Assembly: GCF_039540575.1 (NCBI RefSeq)
Contig: NZ_BAABFC010000012.1
Location: 62,001 to 126,000, forward strand
From: Pseudaeromonas paramecii
GTDB lineage: Bacteria; Pseudomonadota; Gammaproteobacteria; Enterobacterales; Aeromonadaceae
Reading direction: 5' to 3'
DNA length: 64,000 nucleotides
Below the pieces are notes generated by a model, which worked only from the letters and a program-made list of their open reading frames with translations, had not been told where the DNA came from and did no database searches. This document shows positions 32,786 to 40,856 of this stretch, in pieces. The position numbers and the translations under genes are program-made. The first letter of the stretch is position 1; each line of letters starts with the position of its first letter.

Positions 32786-33781
32786 TTAAATTCTATGCTT
32801 TGCCTTCATTGATTCATATTCCTTCCGTATCAATGATTCAATTAGCTCATTTTTATTTGTTCGAATTTCATACATAGAAACCAGTTCGTTAAGGATGGGC
32901 ATAATGTCTACGCTCATGTTAATGCTGAATTGCTTTTTGCTGACATTCTTATCTCTGAATTTCTTCTGTGACCATGCCTTTTTCATGGACGACAATGCAT
33001 ACTTATATTTGTCGATGTTCTCAGAAAAAAGAATATCCCAAAATGATTGGATATCATCTAGCATTAGTCTTGTATTTGATGATGGAGCACAAGAAACTAA
33101 GGGGTAGTAATATAGTGTTTCTCGCATATAACTAACCGTCCATTCGACTTGCTCTCTGTTTTGTGTGTCGAACCATTGGTGTAGTCTTTTATTGTTGGAT
33201 GGATTCGAGTAGCTTGACTTTATGTAAAGCAATAGATGCTCTTTTGCTGACTTATCTATGTTCAAACGATCGAAATACCTTATTACAGATGTTCTAATGC
33301 TAGATAAGTTTGATATCTCATTATGGATTTTAAGCTCGTTCATTGTCTTGCTTACAGTGTAAGGGATTTTTGAAAATATCCATTCAGAGAATACAGGTTG
33401 ACAGTCTTGTCTAGTGACATTGTGTTCTATAAAGTTGATATAGTGAATTCTTCTCCATACAAATAAACAAGTCCTTGGATTTTTCTCATCTATCCAATCA
33501 AAGAGTTCATCATCAATTCTTCTCCTGGTGAAGCCGTTGTAGAGCAGATTAATTACGTCTTTTTGGTTGCTGATGTTTAATCTGCTTTCCTGCGAAAGTA
33601 AAAAACTCCTAATGCCATTATTCATACGCCATGGGATCAACATGTTTAGCATTTCTCTGATGCCGCAAGAGCTAATAATATTTTTCCCAGACAGATTATT
33701 TAAGAGAAAAGACAAATAGTCTAAGAACCTTTCATCTTTAAATGCGGTATGGGTAAACTCCGGATTGTCACCATTTTTCAT
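32786..33781 (-). CDS. Unknown protein with a C-terminal ribbon-helix-helix-like segment
   Basis: I do not recognise this 331-residue protein as a whole. It is AT-rich and rich in Asn, Ile, Lys and Ser, unlike core genes, which marks recent transfer. The body is predicted helical with many aromatic and charged residues. The C-terminal part, KKQFSINMSVDIMPILNELV plus about 22 more residues, has the strand-helix-helix spacing of Arc/CopG-type DNA-binding domains. Upstream of its start lies a phased array of GTAG words (33803-33896) that could be its operator. A role as an island regulator is inferred. Confidence 0.55.
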   Translation of the reverse strand: MKNGDNPEFTHTAFKDERFLDYLSFLLNNLSGKNIISSCGIREMLNMLIPWRMNNGIRSFLLSQESRLNISNQKDVINLLYNGFTRRRIDDELFDWIDEKNPRTCLFVWRRIHYINFIEHNVTRQDCQPVFSEWIFSKIPYTVSKTMNELKIHNEISNLSSIRTSVIRYFDRLNIDKSAKEHLLLYIKSSYSNPSNNKRLHQWFDTQNREQVEWTVSYMRETLYYYPLVSCAPSSNTRLMLDDIQSFWDILFSENIDKYKYALSSMKKAWSQKKFRDKNVSKKQFSINMSVDIMPILNELVSMYEIRTNKNELIESLIRKEYESMKAKHRI

Positions 33782-34345
33782 TCTAATAAGCCCATCTACA
33801 TGGTAGTAATGTCGTAGTGGAATTGTAGTGGTTTATGTCGTGAATGTGTAGTTGCATGCGTAGCAAAATTTGGTGCTATATGCCGTAGATGTGTAGCCAT
33901 CTGGTGGCTGCAGGCAAGGATTGTGAGGGATAGGTGATGATGCAATGCCATGGGCAGTAAGATGCTTGATTTGATGGTCACCTCTTGATGTTAGTTTCGC
34001 TGGTCTACTTGCGGTGTCTCAGATTTTGAATGCCCCCAAATACCCATTTAACGCAGCATGCATTGTGAATAGTACTTAGCCGTGTCTAGATGGATATTTT
34101 ATGTTCTAGAATTGAATGGGTATATTTGTATGCGATGGTATATGTTATCGACTGCAATTCACCCTGCTTTCCTATGAATAATGAAGTGGCATGTTTTCCA
34201 TCATTCATCATGAGGTCGTTCTTTTCCATAAATTGCGTGCGGCGGTCTTAATAAGTGTGTCTAGCTTTCTCAAGTTTGCTATGTGTCAGCTGGTTGTCAA
34301 AAATTACATCCTCGCCCTAGCTATGACAAATTAACGAGGTGCATC
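33782..34345. other. AT-rich intergenic region with phased GTAG words
   Basis: No convincing gene is seen in these 564 bases; short open frames here lack ribosome sites. The first 110 bases hold GTAG at 33803, 33814, 33825, 33848, 33860, 33885 and 33893, with a GTCG at 33837. Steps are mostly 11 to 12 bases, about one helix turn. The rest, up to the AlpA-like gene, presumably contains promoters for the two flanking regulators. Confidence 0.5.
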
Positions 34346-34522
34346 ATGGAACTGATTAAGATAAATGACGTCATAGCCCTAACGTGTCTTTCTAAGGCAT
34401 CCATTTACAGACTTATCAAGCAGGGTTCTTTTCCAAAACAGGTTCATCTGTCCAAACGTGCATCTGCTTGGATCAAGGGCGAGATTCTCGACTGGATAAG
34501 TGATCTTTCATCGCGGAGATAA
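34346..34522 (+). CDS. AlpA-family excision/transcription regulator
   Basis: AlpA-type proteins are small MerR/Xis-like helix-turn-helix proteins. In P4-like elements and satellites they switch on the integrase or promote excision. The ATG at 34346 with GAGG 6 bases upstream gives 58 residues: a recognition helix in CLSKASIYRLIKQGSFPKQV and the wing pattern LSKRASAWIKGEILDWI, both standard for the family. It is the most likely partner of the integrase at 31411. Confidence 0.85.
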   Translation: MELIKINDVIALTCLSKASIYRLIKQGSFPKQVHLSKRASAWIKGEILDWISDLSSRR

Positions 34523-34807
34523 ATCAACACCCGGTGCTACATTGTATCTTTGCTTGATATTATTTAGTTCTTCTTCCTTGCTTTTTTGTTTCACGCCAGC
34601 GTTATTGGTCTTGTCGGTCAAGTTGTTTTTATTCCAGCCTAAAACCAATTATAACTTAATTTCGGAGTTACTTGACTAAGGCTTAGGCTTAATTTTGTTA
34701 TTTAAAATTGGCTTTGGCTGTTAATTGTTGGTGGATATTCAAGGGCTGTTGAGTCTGTCTTGTTGCTCGTCAATGTTGGATAGGTAATATATCGGGAGTT
34801 ATGACTA

Positions 34808-34855
34808 ACAATAAAACAATAAAACAATAAAACAATAAAACAATGAAACAATAAA
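34808..34855 (+). repeat. Six tandem 8-bp repeats ACAATAAA
   Basis: Six contiguous copies of ACAATAAA are present; the fifth reads ACAATGAA. The block sits about 135 bases before a Gp2/YagK-type gene, in an AT-rich gap. A second small direct repeat, CATTAAAACA, follows at 34903-34912 and 34914-34923. Iteron-like or easily melted repeats next to a replication-related protein suggest an origin, but simple slippage is also possible. Confidence 0.7.
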
Positions 34856-34990
34856 ATAAATGATTAATAGGGGGGTGGTTGTTAGTGTTGTTTAGGTGAG
34901 CGCATTAAAACACCATTAAAACAAATGACTGTGCCTTAGTGTTTTGTCTCTTGAAAAATGTTTCTTCATAACCGTTGGAGGGTGGTTGAT

Positions 34991-35656
34991 ATGTATGTTT
35001 ATCCTGGTTTGACCGAGAAGGAAGTTCAAGGTGTTATCCATAACGCCCCTTGTGATTATGGTGCAATTGAATCTAACTATCTGCTCAAGATAGATCATGT
35101 GCTTGGTAATGCATTAAGCCAGTTTCCTAGGGTCATGGCTATTCGTGTAGATTTAAGATTTGTCAAAAATGATTGTGTTGATATGCCACCTTGCTTTCAA
35201 GACAGCGATGGGCTTGTTGTGAAGCGATTCATCGAGTCATTGAATAGCCAACTGTGCGCACTTGAAAATAGGCGAAGAAATCAAGGGGGACGGGTTTATC
35301 CGAATAAGGTGAGATATGTGTGGGTGCGGGAGCAAAATGATTCGGTGAACCAGCACTATCATTTTGTTCTGTTTTTTAACAAGGATGCGTATTGTCGCCT
35401 TGGTGATGTTAATCATGAAAACTCATTGGCTAACAAAATTAACAAAGCTTGGCTTAGCGCTATCAGACTTCCATGTTGGGCATCGAGTGGTCTGGTTCAC
35501 TTTTCGAAGAATGGTTGCTACTGGATAACGAGAGATGATGCCCAGCTTCGATCTCCAGACTATGCTGCATTCATCAAGAGAGTGGTTTACTTGGCTAAGG
35601 TGGATACTAAAGTTTGGGGGGAAGGGCACCGTTGTATTGGTTCAAGTCGTGGCTGA
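34991..35656 (+). CDS. Inovirus Gp2 / YagK-YfjJ family protein
   Basis: This 221-residue protein resembles the YagK/YfjJ C-terminal (inovirus-type Gp2) family. Members are found in prophages and islands and are thought to be replication-related. The family pattern is MAIRVDLRF near the start, YVWVREQ, then NQHYHFVLFFNKDAY with a His-x-His element reminiscent of HUH replication proteins, and a late YLAKVDTK. GGAGG lies 9 bases before the ATG at 34991; an upstream ATG at 34958 has no ribosome site. It is AT-richer than the core. Function is inferred from family membership only. Confidence 0.75.
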   Translation: MYVYPGLTEKEVQGVIHNAPCDYGAIESNYLLKIDHVLGNALSQFPRVMAIRVDLRFVKNDCVDMPPCFQDSDGLVVKRFIESLNSQLCALENRRRNQGGRVYPNKVRYVWVREQNDSVNQHYHFVLFFNKDAYCRLGDVNHENSLANKINKAWLSAIRLPCWASSGLVHFSKNGCYWITRDDAQLRSPDYAAFIKRVVYLAKVDTKVWGEGHRCIGSSRG

Positions 35657-35961
35657 TTTGTCTTTGTGTTCGGTCTTTAACACTCATCTGATAAAGGAAA
35701 GGGATATCTATATCACCGAGTTGGATTGCCATCTAATACGCCAGCAATGGGCCTTGTTGATAAAATCCATAGCTGGATGGTCACCCCCCTATCCCCCCCT
35801 GCGGGCTTAGTTGATCTCCTGTCGAATGGGCATACATACCAAGCCCTATGGCCTTGTTCATGGCTTGTGAATTTGCTTCAAGTATAGAAAGACACCAACA
35901 CGTTGAGAGAGCAGCGCCGCAGGTTGCCGTCCATGGTGATCTCAGCGGTGGCGTCATCTGG
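35657..35961. other. Intergenic stretch with no recognised feature
   Basis: These 305 bases lie between the convergent Gp2-like and CoiA-like genes. A C-rich run near 35784-35799 and short open frames without ribosome sites are all I see. It marks the change from AT-rich to more GC-balanced island DNA. Confidence 0.4.
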
Positions 35962-36930
35962 TCAAAACCGAATACCACTTTTGCGCCTGGCCGCGATGCA
36001 TCTGGCGTTATTGCAGTAGCCGGTAGGGGATGGGTGATCTAATGGTTCACCGCAAATTCGACAGTAGCGAGTGTGACTCATGTCTGCAGTGTGCTCACCA
36101 ACATCGGCGCTCGATAATGGTGTCCAGTCCTGATCTGAACCGTAGGGCCGGCGCTCAAGGATTTGGTAGGCCTGTTGTAAGCGGCTCTGAGCTTGCAAGG
36201 CTTGCTCTTCCTGCTGGGCTTTAAGGATTCGATATTGCTGCAGGCGAGCTTGCTGTTCCTTGAGCTCTTGCTGGCGTTTTTCCTCCTCTTGTTGTTGGTA
36301 CCGAGCTACTTGAGCTTGATAGCGAGGATGGTAGAGCCACCTCAAGGCTAGAGAGGACGTTTGGACGATGCTGATTAGTTTGGCGATATATTCGTTGTTG
36401 TGATCACGGAATAACTGTTCGCCAATAGCACCGTAGTTGAGCTGCAAGATGCCCATTCGGGGATCTTTGGCTATGAACTCATCAAGCCAAACCGGGGGAG
36501 CATTCTGTCCTGCTGCCGGCAGGTAGAGTCCGATCCGGTAGTCCTCGCTTTGCGGGATTTTGTAAACGAAATGGGGGCTCTGGTTGGCCTGAGAAAGGTC
36601 GAGATCGAAAATCAGATCGACCTTAGTTCGTCCTTCAATGATCCGCTTTTGGCACCAAAGATAGTCCGGTGTGGAGATAGACCGGATCTGCCCCAGGATC
36701 TCCAGCAGCATCAGGCGGATACTGGTTTCAAAGGCAAACTCACATAGCTCGACACTGCTGTCGTGATGCGCAAAGTGATGTTCGTTGACGTCACCTTTTC
36801 GAGCGACTAACCGAGCATCACAGCTGGGGCAACGGCATTCACAAGCTAAGCCTCTAGGTACTTCTTCAATACTGACGATCCGGTTATCTGCCATCCGGAC
36901 GGCAAAAGGAATTTTGTTGAACAATCCCAC
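35962..36930 (-). CDS. CoiA-like protein with coiled coil and zinc ribbon
   Basis: The 322-residue protein begins with a CoiA-type zinc-binding module: CRCPSCDARLVARKGDVNEH followed by HFAHH (about residues 32-56). CoiA-family proteins have a predicted PD-(D/E)xK nuclease-like core; TKVDLIFDLDL could be part of one, but I cannot point to a complete active site. A long Gln/Glu-rich coiled coil covers about residues 205-260. A second Cys cluster, CRICGEPLDHPSPTGYC, forms a C-terminal zinc ribbon. It is divergent from the defence operon and shares its promoter gap. A DNA-related role is inferred. Confidence 0.6.
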   Translation of the reverse strand: MGLFNKIPFAVRMADNRIVSIEEVPRGLACECRCPSCDARLVARKGDVNEHHFAHHDSSVELCEFAFETSIRLMLLEILGQIRSISTPDYLWCQKRIIEGRTKVDLIFDLDLSQANQSPHFVYKIPQSEDYRIGLYLPAAGQNAPPVWLDEFIAKDPRMGILQLNYGAIGEQLFRDHNNEYIAKLISIVQTSSLALRWLYHPRYQAQVARYQQQEEEKRQQELKEQQARLQQYRILKAQQEEQALQAQSRLQQAYQILERRPYGSDQDWTPLSSADVGEHTADMSHTRYCRICGEPLDHPSPTGYCNNARCIAARRKSGIRF

Positions 36931-37013
36931 TCTGCCCTCCTATGGCGCCGCTAACGGTGGTGATTAAACAAACAGAAGTGAGTCGCATGAGTCGGTTTTA
37001 TCACCAAGCTCAC

Positions 37014-37045
37014 AATAAGTCATCATTTTGATTGTGTGACTTATT
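37014..37045. promoter_or_regulatory. Inverted-repeat operator at the defence-operon promoter
   Basis: AATAAGTCA (37014-37022) and TGACTTATT (37037-37045) form a perfect 9-bp inverted repeat with arm starts 23 bases apart, about two helix turns. It lies 48 bases before the WYL gene. Candidate promoter elements surround the right arm (TTGATT at 37028-37033; TATGAT at 37049-37054 or GATACT at 37052-37057), so a bound dimer would block RNA polymerase. It is a likely operator for the adjacent BrxR/CapW-like regulator. Confidence 0.65.
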
Positions 37046-37092
37046 CGTTATGATACTTTGAGTTTCTTCTGAACATATCCGACTGCCATCGC

Positions 37093-38004
37093 ATGCACGT
37101 TTTAGATGAGCTTCCCTACGCCCAGCGAGAGCGTTTGGCGTACATCGATTTTTGCCTCAACTATTTTGGCTCTATTACCCGCGCCGCACTGATGGAGCGA
37201 TTTGGTACCGGCTTGGCGGCGGCCACCCGTGACCTTACTGCTTACAAAGAGTTCTGTGCTGGCAACCTTGCACTGCGAGCACAGGACAAGGTGTACGAAC
37301 GGACGCCTTCATTTAAACCGTTGTTTGACCATCAGCCGGAGGCGGCTCTTTCCTGCCTGGCCTATGGTTTCGGCAATGGTATCTCCCAGCCGTTTTTGCC
37401 AAATCCTCGCTGTTTGGCACCACAGCAACTGATCCAGCCTAAGACTGAAATATTGTCAGCCCTAATGCGGGCCATTCACCTGCAAAAAGCCATCAGCTGC
37501 AGCTATGTATCGCTCTCATCCGGGCGGATGCAACGTGAGCTGGTACCTCACAGTCTGGCCAATGATGGTCATCGCTGGCATGTCCGGGCCTTTGATCGGC
37601 TTAGGCAGGCGTTCCGTGATTTCTCCTGTTCGCGCTTTGATACTGTCTCGCTGTTAAACGATGTTCCGCCGGAAAAAGAAACCCGCGAGTTCGATCATCA
37701 GTGGAACCGAATTGTCGATTTGGAGCTGATCCCGCACCCAGCCATTGCGCATCCAGAGGCTATAGCCATGGACTACGGCATGGTCGATGGTTCGCGCCGT
37801 GTGCAGATCCGCGCTGCGTTGGCGGGCTATTTGCTCAACTACTGGAATGTGGATTGTTCACCTGAGCACAGCTTGTCCGCTGAGCGTCATCCGCTGGCGT
37901 TGAACAATCGGCCTGCCCTGTATGGCGTAGAGAATCTGGTGTTGGCTCCAGGCTATGGAGCGAGTTCATTGCAACCGGCATCTGCCACGGGAGATAAAGC
38001 GTGA
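37093..38004 (+). CDS. BrxR/CapW-like WYL-domain transcriptional regulator
   Basis: This 303-residue regulator has the architecture of BrxR and CapW: an N-terminal winged helix (about residues 8-85, with QRERLAYIDFCLNYFGSITR and LMERFGTGLAAATRDL). A WYL ligand-binding domain follows at about residues 130-200 (ISCSYVSLSSGRMQRELVPH and WHVRAFDRL), then a C-terminal WCX-like dimerisation region. In characterised systems such proteins repress BREX or CBASS operons from an inverted repeat and release on an infection-linked signal. Here it is the first gene of a six-gene defence operon, and its stop overlaps the next start (GTGA). Confidence 0.85.
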   Translation: MHVLDELPYAQRERLAYIDFCLNYFGSITRAALMERFGTGLAAATRDLTAYKEFCAGNLALRAQDKVYERTPSFKPLFDHQPEAALSCLAYGFGNGISQPFLPNPRCLAPQQLIQPKTEILSALMRAIHLQKAISCSYVSLSSGRMQRELVPHSLANDGHRWHVRAFDRLRQAFRDFSCSRFDTVSLLNDVPPEKETREFDHQWNRIVDLELIPHPAIAHPEAIAMDYGMVDGSRRVQIRAALAGYLLNYWNVDCSPEHSLSAERHPLALNNRPALYGVENLVLAPGYGASSLQPASATGDKA

Positions 38005-40856
38005 GTCATTATTCAGCACATCAGCAAGCGTGGCTGGCTCATAGCCTGACACTGGAGGGTAAGGCGGAAGAGTCGTTGACCAAGACGATGGCTGGAGCCA
38101 AGGTTGATATGAACCCGCATCAGATCGAGGCGGCCATGTTCGCGCTGGCATCCCCACTGTCGAACGGAGTAATTCTGGCTGATGAAGTCGGTCTGGGGAA
38201 AACCATCGAAGCCAGCCTAGTCTTGGCGCAGAAATGGGCCGAACGCCGTCGTAAGTTACTGTTGATAGCCCCTGCTACCTTACGCAAACAGTGGAGTCAG
38301 GAGCTTGAGGAAAAATTCTCGCTGCCTTCAATGATCATGGAGGCAAAGTCCTTCAATGAATCTAAAAAGGCGGGGGTGGCCAATCCGTTTGATCTGGAAC
38401 GTGCTTCCGGAAAGCCTGCAATTTGCATCTGCTCCTATGAATTTGCAGCCCGCAAGGAGTCAGAACTTCAGCGTATCCCGTGGGATCTGGTCGTCATGGA
38501 CGAAGCGCACAAGTTGCGCAATGTCTATAAGAGTGATGGAGCCAAAACAGCCAAGGTGCTTGATAACGCCTTAATGGGGGTTAAGAAAGTTTTACTTTCG
38601 GCCACGCCATTGCAGAACAGCATGCTGGAGCTGTACGGGCTGGTGTCCATCATTGATCCGCACTTTTTTGGCGATTTGCCATCGTTTAAGGCCCGTTATG
38701 GCCGTCAACAACTGGATCAGGTTGAACTGGCGTTGCTTCGAGATCGCCTGGGTAAAGTCTGTAATCGCACACTCAGACGCCAGGTACAGGAAGAGGGTGG
38801 TATTAGTTTCACTCGTCGTTATTCCATGACCGAGGATTTCCGCCCGTCAACGCAAGAAGAGCAACTGTACCGGCAGGTCTCCGAGTATCTGCAGCGTGAA
38901 GATCTGCTAGCCATCAAAAGTGGTGCCAGACATCTGGTGACCTTGGTTATTCGCAAAATTTTGGCTTCATCGTCGTTTGCCATTCAAGGCACCTTGCAGA
39001 CCATGATTACTCGCCTAGAGCAGAAGCAACCGCTGCTGGATGCCTTGGCAGATTATGAGAATTTGTCAGACCTTCAGGATGAGGAGGGGGTGAGCGACGA
39101 GGAGTTGATTGATCCTCAAGCTCTGCAGGCTGAGATTGATTTATTAAAGGATTTTCAACGCCTGGCTTGCAGTATCGCCAACAATGCTAAAGCGGATGCC
39201 TTGGTTCGCGTGCTCGAACGTGCCTTTGAGAAAACAGCCGAGCTAGGTGGCAGCCGCAAAGCAGTAATTTTCACCGAGTCAGTCCGAACCCAGACCTGGC
39301 TGGCAGAAATGCTGGCGGCCCAAGGGTATGACGGTCAGATCGTGATGCTAAACGGCAGTAACAGTGATTCAGTATCGAAACAGATTTATCAGGAGTGGTT
39401 AGAGCGTCATCGGGGCTCTAGTCGTATTTCTGGTTCTAAAACTGCAGATATGAAAGCGGCTCTGGTTGAGCGGTTCCGCGATGATGCCACCTTGATGATC
39501 TGTACTGAGGCGGGAGCCGAAGGTATCAACTTGCAGTTCTGCTCTTTGCTGATCAATTACGATCTGCCCTGGAACCCGCAGCGGGTCGAGCAGCGGATTG
39601 GCCGGGTCCATCGTTATGGTCAGAAGAACGATGTCGTCGTGGTCAATTTTATCAACAAGGGCAACCGTGCCGATGAGCGCGTGTTTGAGTTGCTGAGTCA
39701 GAAATTTCAACTGTTTGAAGGTGTGTTTGGTGCTTCAGATGAAGTCCTTGGCTCCATCGAGTCAGGGGTCGATATTGAACGCCGGATCCACGATATCTAC
39801 CAGCGCTGCCGTAGCGATGAGCAAATCGAATCTGAGTTCAATTCATTGCAAGAAGAGCTCAAAGAGCAGCTGGAGGCCAAAAACAGTGATACCCGCCGGT
39901 CGTTGTTTGAGCATTTTGATGCCGATGTCGTCAGCCGACTGAATACCCGACGGGACAAGACCAATATTGAATTGACGGCTTACCAGCAGAAGATGTTGCT
40001 ACTGGCCCGTATGGCCTTACAGGAGCAGGGCGGGTTTAGTGAAGTTGCGGGGGCTTTTGTCTGGCGCGATGGCAAGTACAGCCTGAACTGGCAGACGGCA
40101 GAGATCGAGGATGGTGAGTTTTTCCGGCCTCATGATGGTCTTGGTGCCGAGTTGATTGCACAGGCCAAGGCTGCTCACTTGCCGCCTGCTGCACTCCAGT
40201 TTGTTTACGAGCGCTCGTCTGATCAGGGGCAATGGGTTGATGTGAAAGGCTTGATAGGCAATCGCGGTTTGCTAAAGGTCATCAAGGTGAGTATCGAATC
40301 AACGGCGCAGCGTCGTGAGCAGCTGCTATTGCTGGCGAGCAACCAGCATGGCGAGCCACTGCATAGCGAAACCGTCGAGCGACTATTGCAGCTGCCGTTA
40401 GCCCAGGTGCCGGTCATCATTCCTGAGCCTGACTTCTATCCACTGTCAGAGCGGCAGCAAACACTGCTGGGAGATTTTCAGCGTGAGGTTGAGCGCGATA
40501 ACGAAACTTACTATGGCGAAGAGGTTGAGAAGCTGGAGCGTTGGTCTGAAGACAAACGCATTGCACTGGATCTGCGCATCAAACAGCTGGATCTGGAAAT
40601 CAAGGAAGCACGTAAAGCATCACGGCAGCTAACCTCCTTGCAGGAGAAGATGGAAGCCAAGAAAGCGCTCAAACAGCTAGAGAGAGAACGCGATAACGCC
40701 ATGCTGCACTACTACGAAGAGAAGAAACAGATTGAACAGGAAGAGGATCGCCTGTTGGAAGAAGTTGAAGCTCGTCTGGCCACAGAAACCCGTGTGACCG
40801 AGCTGTTTGCGGTAACATGGCAGGTCGTGGCGAATGAACGTGAGGCGGCAGCATGA
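38001..40856 (+). CDS. SNF2/RapA-like helicase of the defence operon
   Basis: This 951-residue superfamily 2 translocase is related to RapA and to the DrmD helicase of DISARM class 1. The ATP site is DEVGLGKT (61-68) and the Walker B is DEAH (167-170). SATPLQN (motif III), EGINLQF and QRIGRVHRYGQK (motifs V and VI) follow, so both RecA lobes are intact. The last 150 residues are strongly charged and coiled-coil, with LEIKEARKASRQLTSLQEKM. The GTG start overlaps the regulator stop, and its own stop overlaps the AAA gene (ATGA). Its partner in the complex is unknown; a role in DNA translocation or remodelling during restriction is inferred. Confidence 0.88.
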   Translation: MSHYSAHQQAWLAHSLTLEGKAEESLTKTMAGAKVDMNPHQIEAAMFALASPLSNGVILADEVGLGKTIEASLVLAQKWAERRRKLLLIAPATLRKQWSQELEEKFSLPSMIMEAKSFNESKKAGVANPFDLERASGKPAICICSYEFAARKESELQRIPWDLVVMDEAHKLRNVYKSDGAKTAKVLDNALMGVKKVLLSATPLQNSMLELYGLVSIIDPHFFGDLPSFKARYGRQQLDQVELALLRDRLGKVCNRTLRRQVQEEGGISFTRRYSMTEDFRPSTQEEQLYRQVSEYLQREDLLAIKSGARHLVTLVIRKILASSSFAIQGTLQTMITRLEQKQPLLDALADYENLSDLQDEEGVSDEELIDPQALQAEIDLLKDFQRLACSIANNAKADALVRVLERAFEKTAELGGSRKAVIFTESVRTQTWLAEMLAAQGYDGQIVMLNGSNSDSVSKQIYQEWLERHRGSSRISGSKTADMKAALVERFRDDATLMICTEAGAEGINLQFCSLLINYDLPWNPQRVEQRIGRVHRYGQKNDVVVVNFINKGNRADERVFELLSQKFQLFEGVFGASDEVLGSIESGVDIERRIHDIYQRCRSDEQIESEFNSLQEELKEQLEAKNSDTRRSLFEHFDADVVSRLNTRRDKTNIELTAYQQKMLLLARMALQEQGGFSEVAGAFVWRDGKYSLNWQTAEIEDGEFFRPHDGLGAELIAQAKAAHLPPAALQFVYERSSDQGQWVDVKGLIGNRGLLKVIKVSIESTAQRREQLLLLASNQHGEPLHSETVERLLQLPLAQVPVIIPEPDFYPLSERQQTLLGDFQREVERDNETYYGEEVEKLERWSEDKRIALDLRIKQLDLEIKEARKASRQLTSLQEKMEAKKALKQLERERDNAMLHYYEEKKQIEQEEDRLLEEVEARLATETRVTELFAVTWQVVANEREAAA

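Noticed and set aside
34808..34855. CRISPR array
   Set aside because: The units are 8 bases, contiguous and without spacers, and there are no cas genes nearby.
35535..35810. Small open frame after the Gp2-like gene
   Set aside because: It overlaps the Gp2-like coding region in another frame and has no ribosome site or recognisable motif.
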